Positions 7,264 to 15,052 are shown, numbered from the stretch's first letter. The stretch is 64,000 nt of DNA from JAEUHQ01 sp964538915 (GCA_964538915.1 CAZIFB010000001.1:124001-188000), one strand, 5' to 3'. Notes: a model not told the origin generated them from the letters alone. Numbers and translations: made by a program.

Positions 7264-8229
7264 ATGGACAGCGACAGTCGACGTAGATCGCGGGCCTCCA
7301 CCGCGCCGAGCACGGGGCAGGTGCCATGGCTCCTCGGGGCGTTGGCCGTCGTGGCCCTCGGCCACGGCTCCGGGACAGGGCAGTCGCCGACGGCGGTCAC
7401 GGAGCCGTTGGTGCAGCCGCTCGACGCGCTGGCGACGGCGGGCGTGTTCGCGGTCGAGGCCATGCAACTCGGCACGGATCGCCGCGCGCCGGCGCGCACC
7501 GGCCAGGAACCGGAGCCGCGCCGACCCGGCGCGACGGGCGAAGGGACCGCAGGTGTCCGCCTCTGGGCGATCGTGCGGGACGCCCGCTTCCACCGGGAGG
7601 GTCACCTCGTGGCTCTGCTCGTCGAGCCGCCCGTGGTCGATCCGCGGAGCGCCAGCGTCGTGCGTGTGCTGCCCGCCGCGGCGGTGCGGTGGGACGAGGC
7701 GCGTTCGCAGTGGGTCCTGGCTCAAGCGAATCTGCAGATCGTCGAACTCGAAGCCGCGACCAGGGGGCTGCCCGGCGCGACGGCCGAAAAGGCGCCCGCT
7801 GCGACCGCGGTGCTGCTCGCGTCGCAACTCGTCACCGCACGGTTCGACGCCGGTTCCATTGGCGTCACGCCGCCGCCCGTCGGAAGCGAACGCCTGGTGT
7901 CCGCCGAGCACAGAGTGCCGACCGTTTGGTTCGCACCGGCGCTGCAGCGACTCGCGGTGGTGGTCGTTCCGGTCTCCGTGCCGCGGGGCGAGGACGTCTC
8001 GGCCAGGTACGTGCCGCTGCCGTGGTCCCTCGTTCGCGTCACCGCGGCGAGCGATGGCTTGCAGTTGAGCCTTCCTGCGAGCGTCGCGACTTTGGTCGCG
8101 GCGCCCTCGTGCGCGGATGCGGCGGAGCGTCCGACCGCCTCGGTGCGCAAGCGCAGCTACGCGTATTTCGGCGTCGCTCCGCCCGCCTGGGATCGAACCG
8201 CCGCTCCGCAGGAGACGCGTGAGAAGTAG
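7264..8229 (+). CDS. hypothetical membrane-anchored protein, possibly PRC-barrel-like
   Basis: A 321-residue protein with a short basic N-terminus and one hydrophobic segment (about 20-35), then a long outside portion with alanine/proline-rich linkers. Two stretches (about 95-150 and 215-265) are rich in alternating hydrophobic residues, and the second contains PWSLVRV, recalling PWRLVEV of the exported PRC-barrel protein at 3002-4282. A distant PRC-barrel relation is therefore possible but not demonstrated. The start was taken at the ATG at 7264; no strong ribosome site is present. It ends close to the oppositely oriented YqjD-type operon. No function can be assigned. Confidence 0.65.
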   Translation: MDSDSRRRSRASTAPSTGQVPWLLGALAVVALGHGSGTGQSPTAVTEPLVQPLDALATAGVFAVEAMQLGTDRRAPARTGQEPEPRRPGATGEGTAGVRLWAIVRDARFHREGHLVALLVEPPVVDPRSASVVRVLPAAAVRWDEARSQWVLAQANLQIVELEAATRGLPGATAEKAPAATAVLLASQLVTARFDAGSIGVTPPPVGSERLVSAEHRVPTVWFAPALQRLAVVVVPVSVPRGEDVSARYVPLPWSLVRVTAASDGLQLSLPASVATLVAAPSCADAAERPTASVRKRSYAYFGVAPPAWDRTAAPQETREK

Positions 8230-8253
8230 CGTTGGCGCGCCGGGCCCGCTCGT

Positions 8254-8625
8254 TCACGTCGGCGACGACGACTCTCCGGCGCCCGGTCCGGCAACCGGTG
8301 GCTCGCCCCGCATGTTGGCGACGAGCACTGCACCGAAGATGCTGCGCAGCACCCGGCGCACGCGTTGGTCGACGCCTGCGAAGAGCCCCGAGAGCACGCC
8401 AACGCCTGGCGCGACGGCTGGTTTCGCTCCGGGGCGACCCGATCGGGCTCCCGACACGAACCCCGCCACGGCAGCGCCGCCGAGGCTCCACCACGGTCGG
8501 CTGCGAATGAAGGGACGGATTCGCAGCGGCTCGAGCAGCTCGTCGCTCAGGGCACGGGCTGTCCGTCGGAGGCCTGCCTTCGCGTTCTTGGCCTGCAGAT
8601 CGAGATAGTCGGATTCACGCGACAC
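8254..8625 (-). CDS. hypothetical protein, third gene of the YqjD/holin-like operon
   Basis: A 123-residue protein with a basic, helical first half (SDYLDLQAKNAKAGLRRT) and one short hydrophobic segment (WWSLGGAAVAGFVSG, about 47-61), then a Gly/Ala/Pro-rich tail. The GTG at 8625 was preferred because GGAGGAGA lies just before it; an ATG four codons earlier would sit inside that ribosome site. It overlaps the end of the holin-like gene by 11 bp. In many bacteria a third short protein follows the DUF883 and holin-like pair, and this gene fills that position, but its sequence does not match a family I can name with certainty. Confidence 0.72.
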   Translation of the reverse strand: MSRESDYLDLQAKNAKAGLRRTARALSDELLEPLRIRPFIRSRPWWSLGGAAVAGFVSGARSGRPGAKPAVAPGVGVLSGLFAGVDQRVRRVLRSIFGAVLVANMRGEPPVAGPGAGESSSPT

Positions 8626-9118
8626 GGTCTCCTCCATTCGCGGATGCGGGTGCCTGCGGTGTCTGGTGGCGGCGGTAGCGGCGCTCCAGTCGGGCGAAGC
8701 GTTTCCTGCGTTTCGCGCCGACGACGAGCGCGATGCCGCCGAAGAGCGCGATCAGCGCCACCGAGCCCGTGATCAGGTTCGCCAGCCACGAGTTGCCGCC
8801 CAGCGCAGCCGTGACGCCTCCGGCCGCGCCGCCAATCACGAAGGCGGCCGAGATCGCGAACAGTGCCGCCGCCGCGATCAGCAAGAAGACGCCGAACATC
8901 GCGCGCGTCGCGAGGCGCGACACGAGCAATCGCGCCCGATCACCTTGTGCGGTTGCATACCACGCGAGGTCGTCGCGCAACTCGGGGAGGCGGCGGGAGA
9001 GGCTTCGCCACGCACGTCCGATGCCCGCCAGTGAGTTGTGCGGGCGCCCACGGAAAGGGCGTTCCGCGCGGCCAGCGGAAGCCTTGTCGGAACGCTGAGT
9101 CCTGATTCTGACGACCAT
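8615..9118 (-). CDS. phage-holin-like superfamily III membrane protein (YqjE-like)
   Basis: A 167-residue protein with an amphipathic N-terminal part and two membrane segments (about 72-100 and 112-135) separated by a glycine-rich turn (GGAAGGVTAALGG), followed by a very basic tail (GAKRRKRFARLERRYRRH). This arrangement is typical of the holin-X/YqjE group encoded after YqjD/ElaB-type genes; despite the name these are normal cellular membrane proteins of unknown function, often stress-induced. The ATG at 9118 was taken as start. It is the middle gene of a three-gene minus-strand operon that probably begins at the sigma-54 promoter at 9541-9556. Confidence 0.8.
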   Translation of the reverse strand: MVVRIRTQRSDKASAGRAERPFRGRPHNSLAGIGRAWRSLSRRLPELRDDLAWYATAQGDRARLLVSRLATRAMFGVFLLIAAAALFAISAAFVIGGAAGGVTAALGGNSWLANLITGSVALIALFGGIALVVGAKRRKRFARLERRYRRHQTPQAPASANGGDRVA

Positions 9119-9177
9119 GAGGCGAGCCTCGGTGTCTTGCGAGTGCGCGTCGTGCCACGCGCTGCATGAAGCGCTCT

Positions 9178-9453
9178 TCAGGAGCGACGCCACAGCCAAC
9201 CGAGCGCCAGGCCCACGCCTGCGGCGATCAGGACGGACTTCATCGGCGCCTCGCGCACATGGCGGGCGATGTTCTCCTCGTACTCCTGCAGCTTCTCCTT
9301 GCCTTCAACGAGCTTCTCGGAAGCCTTGTCTTTCATCTCGTGGAACTTGTCTTGGACTGCCTCTTTGGCGAGGTGTCCCACGTCGGCGATGTTGCCACGC
9401 GTTGCGGTCAACGCGTCTCGGAGCCTGTCTTGCGGTTGGACATTTTCGTTCAT
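9178..9453 (-). CDS. YqjD/ElaB-type DUF883 membrane-anchored protein
   Basis: A 91-residue protein: a long charged helix (DKFHEMKDKASEKLVEGKEK, about residues 35-55, and onward) leading to one C-terminal membrane segment (SVLIAAGVGLALGWLW) and a short basic end (RRS). This is the classic DUF883 shape; E. coli YqjD and ElaB tether ribosomes to the membrane in stationary phase, and a similar role is possible here. It is first in the operon with the holin-like gene. The upstream leader contains a perfect 7-bp inverted repeat (9482-9498), and a strong sigma-54 promoter match lies at 9541-9556. Confidence 0.88.
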   Translation of the reverse strand: MNENVQPQDRLRDALTATRGNIADVGHLAKEAVQDKFHEMKDKASEKLVEGKEKLQEYEENIARHVREAPMKSVLIAAGVGLALGWLWRRS

Positions 9454-9481
9454 GATGTTCCTGGTGTGCGTGACACGGTGT

Positions 9482-9498
9482 GTCCGCGGCACGCGGAC
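9482..9498 (-). repeat. perfect inverted repeat in the yqjD-type leader
   Basis: GTCCGCG-GCA-CGCGGAC, 7-bp arms with a 3-base loop. It lies between the predicted sigma-54 start point (about 9530) and the ATG at 9453, so it would form a hairpin in the leader RNA or serve as an operator. Confidence 0.5.
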
Positions 9499-9540
9499 GC
9501 TTCGACCGGGACTTGCTTCGTTCCCGCGTGCCTCATCGGG

Positions 9541-9556
9541 AGCAACTCGCGTGCCC
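9541..9556 (-). promoter_or_regulatory. sigma-54 (-24/-12) promoter of the YqjD-type operon
   Basis: On the minus strand the sequence is GGGCACG-CGAG-TTGCT, differing from the consensus TGGCACG-N4-TTGCW at only the first base. The invariant GG and GC are 10 bp apart. Predicted start point is near 9530, giving a leader of about 77 bases. Confidence 0.78.
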
Positions 9557-9712
9557 TCGTCTTGTCGCGGCGCGGCGCGACGAACCGTGCGGTGGCCACG
9601 GCAGTTGTCGCGCCCATTTGTGGAAACGAACCGCGATCGTGGGCGCGAGCGCGCTGTTCGCGCCCTGGACGTAATCGCCAAGCGGCGGCCGGCATGTTGC
9701 ACGTCTGTCGCC

Positions 9713-10684
9713 ATGACCAACCTCTCGACGATCGATCTCACGGCCCTTCGCTTGAGCGGCTCCGATCTCCTCCTCCTCGATGTCGGACCGAGGGCGGATT
9801 TCGACGAAGACCACATCGAAGGGGCGCAAAACGTTCCCTTCGCCTCGCCCGATTTCCTTGCGACGGTCGCGCGGGTCGCTGGCGGCAGGGACAGGCGCAT
9901 CGTCGTCTATTGCGGTGACCGGACCTGCGACGCGGCGAGTCAGGCCGCCTACCGACTGGCCGGCGCCGGCCATACCGATGTTGCGGCCTACGAGGGCGGT
10001 CTCGCCGCGTGGCGGGAGCGAGCCGTTGGCGGAGCCGTTCCGGGCACGTTGGCCGCGAACGGCGTCGCTTCGTCAGTCGGCGTGCGGACGGATACCCCGA
10101 CCTCCGACCTGCCACCGGCGGCGTCGCCTGCCTCGCGCAAGAAGCACTTTCACGCCGACGTCACGACACTGCGTGAGCGGGCCCGCGTCCACATCGAGGC
10201 GGGGGCGGTCACGCCCGGTTACGCCGCGGATCGTGCCACGGTGATCGCCATCCTCAACACGGCTCTCGCGACCGAACTCGTCTGCGTGCTGCGCTACAAG
10301 CGGCACCACTTCATGGCGCAGGGGATCGACGGCAAAGGCGTCGCCGCGGAGTTCCTCGAGCACGCGGACGAGGAGCAGGGTCACGCGGATCGCATCGCCG
10401 CTCGGATCGTGCAACTCGGCGGTGCACCCGACTTCTCGCCGGACGGTCTGAAAAGTCGCAGTCACGCCGAATACGTGGAGGGCGAAGGTCTCGCGGACAT
10501 GCTCCAGGAAGACCTGATCGCCGAACGGATCGCCATCGACAGCTACGGTGCGATGATCCGCTATCTCGGACCGGATGACCCCACGACGCGGCGGATGCTC
10601 GAGGACATCCTGGCGACCGAAGAGGAACACGCAGCCGATCTGGCGACCCTGCTGCAGGAGCTGACGCCGACTCGTGCGAGTTGA
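9713..10684 (+). CDS. rhodanese-ferritin-like fusion protein
   Basis: A 323-residue protein joining two domains. Residues 1-105 are a rhodanese domain (LLLDVGPRADFDEDHIEGA early, catalytic Cys67 in VVYCGDRTCDA), which transfers sulfur. After a proline/alanine linker, residues 150-318 form a four-helix ferritin-like domain of the bacterioferritin type: ATELVCVLRYKRHH, HADEEQGHADRIAARI, ERIAIDSYGAMI and ATEEEHAADL supply the glutamates and two ExxH-type motifs of a di-iron centre. No heme-ligand or cage-size conclusion is possible. The ATG at 9713 starts directly at the rhodanese fold. It heads a tightly overlapping operon with the DUF3185 and AI-2E-type genes. It may link sulfur transfer with iron or oxidant handling (inference). 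Confidence 0.88.
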   Translation: MTNLSTIDLTALRLSGSDLLLLDVGPRADFDEDHIEGAQNVPFASPDFLATVARVAGGRDRRIVVYCGDRTCDAASQAAYRLAGAGHTDVAAYEGGLAAWRERAVGGAVPGTLAANGVASSVGVRTDTPTSDLPPAASPASRKKHFHADVTTLRERARVHIEAGAVTPGYAADRATVIAILNTALATELVCVLRYKRHHFMAQGIDGKGVAAEFLEHADEEQGHADRIAARIVQLGGAPDFSPDGLKSRSHAEYVEGEGLADMLQEDLIAERIAIDSYGAMIRYLGPDDPTTRRMLEDILATEEEHAADLATLLQELTPTRAS

Positions 10685-10983
10685 CCCAGGTGCCCGACTT
10701 ACACGTGAAACCAAGCCGCATCATCGGTGTCGGATTTCTGGTCGTCGGATCGATCCTCCTCTACTTCGGCCTGCGCGCGACGGACTCGATCGGCGGGTCG
10801 ATCAGGGAGGGCCTCACTGGCAGGTTCAGCGACAAGACGACCTGGTGCGTCGCCGGTGGAGCGGTGATCACCGTCGTTGGTGCGGGGATGGCTGTCATCA
10901 GTTCCGTGCGAGTCGCGTTTGACGAATTGGGCCCTCCCGTGATGGATGGCAGCAACGCATTCGTCACGACGCGAGGCCCGTGA
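10681..10983 (+). CDS. DUF3185 small membrane protein
   Basis: A protein of up to 100 residues with two membrane helices (IIGVGFLVVGSILLYFG and VAGGAVITVVGAGMAVISSV) joined by a loop with RATDSIGGSIREGLTG and SDKTTW. The D-S-hydrophobic loop followed by D-K-T-x-W before the second helix is typical of DUF3185, an uncharacterised family of bacterial small membrane proteins. Translation may begin at TTG 10681, which overlaps the stop of the rhodanese-ferritin gene, or at GTG 10705, which removes eight residues and starts closer to the first helix. The end overlaps the next gene in GTGA. Confidence 0.75.
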   Translation: MTQVPDLHVKPSRIIGVGFLVVGSILLYFGLRATDSIGGSIREGLTGRFSDKTTWCVAGGAVITVVGAGMAVISSVRVAFDELGPPVMDGSNAFVTTRGP

Positions 10984-12821
10984 CCTCCGTCGCGCAGGCC
11001 GGGCCCGTGCAGGGCAGGTCGCTGGCGGGACGGACCAGCACCTTCCTGGTGGTCATCCTTGTCGTCGCCGTACTCTACGTCGGCCGCGACATCTTGATGC
11101 CGCTCGGCCTCGCCCTGTTGGTCAGTTACGTGCTCGGACGGCCGGTCGCGTTGCTCGAGAAGCGGGGGGTCGGTCGTCCCTGGGCGGTGGGTCTGGTCGC
11201 CGGCGTGTTGATGATCCTGCTCGGCGCCTCCGGCTGGATGGCGTGGCAGCAACTCCGCGGCGTGCTCGACGAATTGCCAAGCCACAGCATTGCCATCAAG
11301 GAGAAGGTCGGCGCCCTCGTTCGGCGGGTGGCCGCGGTCCAGGCTGCTGGCGAAGCGCTCGTGCACGAGGAGCCCGGGAGTTCCCCGACGGACGCGGCAC
11401 CCGCGAAGGCGGCCCCCGTTGCGGGTGGAGTGTCATCTTTGCGGAGTCCGCCGGCATCGCCCGACGACGTCGGTCCGAGCCTGCTGCGTCAGATGCCGGC
11501 AGCCCTCGGCTGGGTGATCGGACCTGTCGGTACTGGAAGCATGATCATGCTGTTCGCGGTGTTCATGCTGCTCCACCGCGAGGACCTGCGGAACCGCCTG
11601 CTCCGTCTGATAGGCAACGAAGACCTCACCGGCACCACGCTGGCGGTCACCGACGCGTCCCAACGGATTGGACGCTATCTCGGCATGCAGGTGTTGATCA
11701 ATGGTGCGTCCGGAGTCGCGGCGGCCATCGCTCTCCTGCTGCTCGGGATTCCTGGCTGGGCACTCTGGGGGTGCCTGTATGCCTTGTTGCGATTCCTTCC
11801 CTATGTGGGGCCGATTCTCGGTGTGGCGATGCCGGTCGCAACCGCGTTGGCTGTTTCGCCGGGCTGGTCGCTCTTCTTTGCGACGCTGGCAGTGTTACTC
11901 GTGATGGAGGTGATCATCAACCTGCTCGTCGAGCCCTGGCTCTACGGCGGGAGCACGGGGGTGTCGTCTTTCGCGGTCCTGGTGGCTGCGGCGTTCTGGA
12001 CCTGGCTGTGGGGGCCCATCGGTCTGCTGCTGGCGATGCCGCTCACCGTGGTGGTCGTGGTTCTGGGCAAGAGCGTTCGCCAGCTCGGGTTTCTGCACGT
12101 GCTGTTCGGAGTCGACGAAGTGCTGTCGCCCGGGGATCGGTACTATCAGCGCGCCATTGCCAACGACCTCGACGAAGCGCTGCGGATCCTGGAGGAAGTG
12201 GCCGCCAAGGGCGCGCTGGGGGACGCGTACGAGGAACTCCTCGTACCCGGCTTGGTCGCGGCGGAGCGCGACCGGCAGGCCGGGAAACTGACCGAAGAAG
12301 GGTATGCGGTTGCGTGCGAGAACATCCGGGACTCGCTCGACGAGATGGAGGGGCGGCGCGTTGCGGTGGAGGCGCGTGCCACGGCGAACGACCAGGCTGT
12401 TCTCGACTGCCACGTTGGCGCCGGGAACGACGTACCGGTCGGCGTGTTGTGCCTGCCTGTGAAAGGTGTCGCCAACGATGTCGCGGCGGCCGTGCTCGTT
12501 CGTTTGTTGGGGCGATCGGGCCACGCGAGCCGTGCTCTTCCGGTCGACATGACCAGCGGCGAGCGGTTGTCGCAGATTGGCGACACCGAGACCGTCTGCA
12601 TCGTCACGCTTCCCGATCCGACGTTCCGCCCCGTGCGCGCCATGTGCCGGCGCCTCAGGGAACTGCGGCCTGCAGCCAAGATCATCGTGATGGTTTGGGG
12701 TGCGAACGTCGATACGTCGGCGTGGCGGTATCGCTCGCTCGAGGATCACGCCGACGTCGTTGCGACGAAGGTCAGTGACGTGTTGCTCGCCTTGGCGCGC
12801 GAGCGGGTTGCCGTCGCTTGA
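10980..12821 (+). CDS. AI-2E-type permease with a cytoplasmic C-terminal domain
   Basis: A 613-residue protein. The first 375 residues are an AI-2E/PerM-type transporter: about seven or eight membrane helices, a large cytoplasmic insert (about 80-170), and the conserved central region with QVLINGASGVAAAI, FLPYVGPILGV and IINLLVEPWLYG. Family members export small molecules or, in some species, exchange sodium and protons; the substrate here is unknown. The remaining 240 residues are soluble: a helical part (RYYQRAIANDLDEALRIL) followed by an alpha/beta part with GVLCLPVKGVANDVAAAVL and IIVMVWG, resembling a cobalamin-binding-like or regulatory fold. The GTG at 10980 overlaps the previous stop. 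Last gene of the operon starting at 9713. Confidence 0.87.
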   Translation: MTSVAQAGPVQGRSLAGRTSTFLVVILVVAVLYVGRDILMPLGLALLVSYVLGRPVALLEKRGVGRPWAVGLVAGVLMILLGASGWMAWQQLRGVLDELPSHSIAIKEKVGALVRRVAAVQAAGEALVHEEPGSSPTDAAPAKAAPVAGGVSSLRSPPASPDDVGPSLLRQMPAALGWVIGPVGTGSMIMLFAVFMLLHREDLRNRLLRLIGNEDLTGTTLAVTDASQRIGRYLGMQVLINGASGVAAAIALLLLGIPGWALWGCLYALLRFLPYVGPILGVAMPVATALAVSPGWSLFFATLAVLLVMEVIINLLVEPWLYGGSTGVSSFAVLVAAAFWTWLWGPIGLLLAMPLTVVVVVLGKSVRQLGFLHVLFGVDEVLSPGDRYYQRAIANDLDEALRILEEVAAKGALGDAYEELLVPGLVAAERDRQAGKLTEEGYAVACENIRDSLDEMEGRRVAVEARATANDQAVLDCHVGAGNDVPVGVLCLPVKGVANDVAAAVLVRLLGRSGHASRALPVDMTSGERLSQIGDTETVCIVTLPDPTFRPVRAMCRRLRELRPAAKIIVMVWGANVDTSAWRYRSLEDHADVVATKVSDVLLALARERVAVA

Positions 12822-12848
12822 CGGGAACTCCGCGCCGCCGGCGGAACC

Positions 12849-13160
12849 CTACGCAGGGACCGGATCGCTGTCCGATCCGCCCGTCTCGCCGGAGACGCCG
12901 GTGTTGCCTTCATCGGTCTTGCCGTCCTCGGCCGTCGCTCCTGGCTCGCCCGGCCGTGATGGACGCTTCGTGTCGGTGATCGGCACGGGCACCGCGGGCA
13001 TAGAGGCGGGGTCATGGTCGGCGCTTTCGCCACCGCGGGCGTGTCGCGGGTGGTAGGCGGGTGCAGGTCGCGCCGCCGAACGCGTGCAGGGAGCGTGGGT
13101 GGCCTCGCCGCTCGGGTCGCGCGGGGGCACGGCGCGACCTTCGTGTGGTCCCGTTGCCAT
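12849..13160 (-). CDS. hypothetical proline/glycine-rich ORF coupled to the Ig-like lipoprotein gene
   Basis: A possible 103-residue product without membrane segments, rich in Pro, Gly, Asp, Glu and Ser, especially at the end (SGETGGSDSDPVPA). The only support for translation is that its ATG overlaps the stop codon of the lipoprotein gene as TGATG. No known family is recognisable and the first half is composition-like antisense noise. The 338-bp interval 12822-13159 holds nothing else that I can see. Confidence 0.3.
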   Translation of the reverse strand: MATGPHEGRAVPPRDPSGEATHAPCTRSAARPAPAYHPRHARGGESADHDPASMPAVPVPITDTKRPSRPGEPGATAEDGKTDEGNTGVSGETGGSDSDPVPA

Positions 13161-13561
13161 CAGCCCCTGGCGCTGACCGTCAGCTCGAAGGTCTGGGACG
13201 TCGTGATGCCGGCTCCACTCGCTTGGACAGTCACGATGTGCCTGCTCACCAGGCCGGCATCGGGGGAAGCGACCAGGACGAACGTCTTCTTCGAGTCACC
13301 CTCCGGAATCACGTCGCCATCCACACGCACTCCGTGCGGCAGATTGGAGAAAGTGACGTTCACCGGATCCGCGAAACCGGTCCGACCGATCGTGACTGCA
13401 ACCCTGTTCGATTCGCCCTGAGCCATACTCTGATCGACGGGCTTGGACAGCGAGAGCCTCGTGCCGGCGCGGCCGGAAGCAGAGGACTCCGTTCTGCAAC
13501 TTGCAGTGACGGAGGCGAACGAGAGGAGAGACAGGGCTGCGACGATGGAGATGTGCTTCAT
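13160..13561 (-). CDS. small exported protein with an Ig-like domain, possible lipoprotein
   Basis: A 133-residue protein with a signal sequence (MKHISIVAALSLLSFASVTASC); a cysteine at the end of the hydrophobic stretch suggests lipid attachment, although the lipobox (T-A-S-C) is weak. The rest (about 35-130) is one beta-sandwich with VAVTIGRTGFADPVNVTFSN and SRHIVTVQASGAG, the pattern of Ig-like repeats in bacterial surface proteins. It is probably expressed from the sigma-54 promoter at 13607-13622 with a leader of about 35 bases, divergently from the small membrane-protein gene at 13695. Confidence 0.82.
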   Translation of the reverse strand: MKHISIVAALSLLSFASVTASCRTESSASGRAGTRLSLSKPVDQSMAQGESNRVAVTIGRTGFADPVNVTFSNLPHGVRVDGDVIPEGDSKKTFVLVASPDAGLVSRHIVTVQASGAGITTSQTFELTVSARG

Positions 13562-13606
13562 GGGTATGTCTCGAGCGGGTGTGTTTCGGGCCTGCGCCGT
13601 CGCCGA

Positions 13607-13622
13607 GGCAACCTTCGTGCCC
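13607..13622 (-). promoter_or_regulatory. sigma-54 (-24/-12) promoter of the Ig-like protein gene
   Basis: On the minus strand GGGCACG-AAGG-TTGCC, matching TGGCACG-N4-TTGC except at the outermost base on each side. Predicted start near 13596, 35 bases before the ATG at 13561. Confidence 0.78.
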
Positions 13623-13637
13623 GTCTCCCGACTTCAA

Positions 13638-13653
13638 CGGCCCGCGTGTTGCT
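13638..13653 (+). promoter_or_regulatory. sigma-54 (-24/-12) promoter of the small membrane-protein gene
   Basis: CGGCCCG-CGTG-TTGCT: GG and GC are 10 bp apart, with TTGCT intact. Predicted start near 13664, 31 bases before the ATG at 13695. It lies back-to-back with the promoter at 13607-13622. Confidence 0.7.
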
Positions 13654-13694
13654 GCGCGGTTGTGCCGACCATTTTCCGTCACCAAAAGCACCGC

Positions 13695-13889
13695 ATGTCC
13701 CTGATCTCCATCGTCGTCACACTCATCGTCGTTGGCCTCCTGCTTTGGCTGGTGAACGCCCACGTTCCGATGGACGGCAAGATCAAAGGCATCCTGAACG
13801 TCGTGGTCGTCGTCGCCGTGGTCATCTGGCTGCTCTCCGCCTTCGGCATCCTCGACCGCTCCGATGTCAAACTGCCGCGCCTGCAGTAG
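13695..13889 (+). CDS. Thivi_2564-type small membrane protein
   Basis: A 64-residue protein with two membrane helices (SLISIVVTLIVVGLLLWLV and ILNVVVVVAVVIWLLSAFG) separated by NAHVPMDGKIKG. The short N-x-x-x-P-M-D-x-K-I-K link between the helices is characteristic of this uncharacterised small family, which often sits with other stress-type small membrane genes. A sigma-54 promoter match lies 42 bp upstream, and the sigma-54 activator gene follows just downstream on the opposite strand, so the gene is a likely direct target of that activator. Confidence 0.83.
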   Translation: MSLISIVVTLIVVGLLLWLVNAHVPMDGKIKGILNVVVVVAVVIWLLSAFGILDRSDVKLPRLQ

Positions 13890-13957
13890 GCCGGTTGCGT
13901 CTGATGTTGCGCGTCGCCGGATCGCCGTCTGGACCAGAAGGCGCGACGGAATCGCGA

Positions 13958-15052
13958 TCATCCGACTGCGCGGCTGCTCGCTTCGTACTCGTTCAGGCGA
14001 GAGTAGAGCGTCTTGAGGCTGATGCCGAGGGCCTTCGCCACGTCCACCTTCCTGCCGGCGAAACACTCCATGGTCGCGGCGATCAGGTGGCGCTCGGCGG
14101 CTGCGATCGAACAACCGACCTTGATCTCGATCCGCCCGATCTCGGCGCGAGCGAGATCGGAGGGCTGCAGCGCCTCGGCATCGAGGTCGCCGTCGGCCAG
14201 GATGAACGCGCGGTGCACGAAGTTCTTCAACTCGCGTACGTTGCCCGGCCAGTCGTGAGCCGTCAGTCGTTCGATGGCCTTCGCCGCGAACCTCTTGTCG
14301 GTACCATTCTCGCGATTGAGGAGACCGAGGAAGTGGTCGGCCAGCAGGCTGATGTCGTCGGCGCGCCTTCGCAGCGGCGGCAGGGAGATGGGGAACACGC
14401 CGAGGCGGTAGAACAGGTCCTCGCGCAGCCTGCCTTCGCGCACGGCGTGCGCGAGGACGCGATTCGCGGCGGCGATGATTCGCACCTGCGTCTGGACGGC
14501 CCTCTCACCACCGACGCGGTGGAACAGTCCCGTCTCCAGGACCCGCAGCAGCTTGACCTGCAGGTCGAGCGGCATCTCGGTGATCTCGTCCAGGAACAGG
14601 GTGCCACCGCTGGCTCGGGCGAACACGCCGTTGTGGCGCCGGCTCGCGCCGGTGAAGCTGCCTTGCTCGTGGCCGAACAACTCGCTCTCGATCAGGGTTG
14701 CGGAAACGGCGCCGCAGTTCAGGGCGACGAAGGCACCGCCGCAGCGTTCGCTGAGGTCGTGGATCGTCCGTGCGACGACTTCCTTGCCGGTACCTGTCTC
14801 CCCGGCGAGCAGGACCGTGGCGTCGGTCGGGGCGACCCGACGGATTTGCTCGTACAGGTCGAGCATCTGGGCAGAGCGACCACGCAGTTCCCCGAACGTA
14901 CCCGTCCGGCTCGCTTCTTCACGCGACGGGGGCAGCTGGCGGGGGCGGTCGTCGGGGAGCATCTGCAGTTCTCGACGTTCGTCGGCACGCAGGCAAAGCG
15001 CGTCGTGGTCCGGCGACGCAGAGTGGGGGCGCTGGGTTCGTTCCGTGCTCAT
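13958..15052 (-). CDS. sigma-54-dependent transcriptional activator without receiver domain
   Basis: A 364-residue enhancer-binding protein. After a short non-conserved N-terminus (about 55 residues, no receiver, PAS or GAF domain) comes the AAA+ domain: Walker A GETGTGKE (84-91), the sigma-54 contact loop GSFTGA (131-136; Gly-Ser instead of the usual Gly-Ala), Walker B LFLDEI (152-157) and an RRRADDI-type sensor region. A Fis-type helix-turn-helix closes the protein (VDVAKALGISLKTLYSRL). Like PspF it lacks a built-in signal input, so its level or a partner must set activity. Promoter module E ends only 25 bp before the ATG at 15052, so mRNA may be nearly leaderless or translation may begin at a later codon such as Met31. 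Confidence 0.92.
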   Translation of the reverse strand: MSTERTQRPHSASPDHDALCLRADERRELQMLPDDRPRQLPPSREEASRTGTFGELRGRSAQMLDLYEQIRRVAPTDATVLLAGETGTGKEVVARTIHDLSERCGGAFVALNCGAVSATLIESELFGHEQGSFTGASRRHNGVFARASGGTLFLDEITEMPLDLQVKLLRVLETGLFHRVGGERAVQTQVRIIAAANRVLAHAVREGRLREDLFYRLGVFPISLPPLRRRADDISLLADHFLGLLNRENGTDKRFAAKAIERLTAHDWPGNVRELKNFVHRAFILADGDLDAEALQPSDLARAEIGRIEIKVGCSIAAAERHLIAATMECFAGRKVDVAKALGISLKTLYSRLNEYEASSRAVG

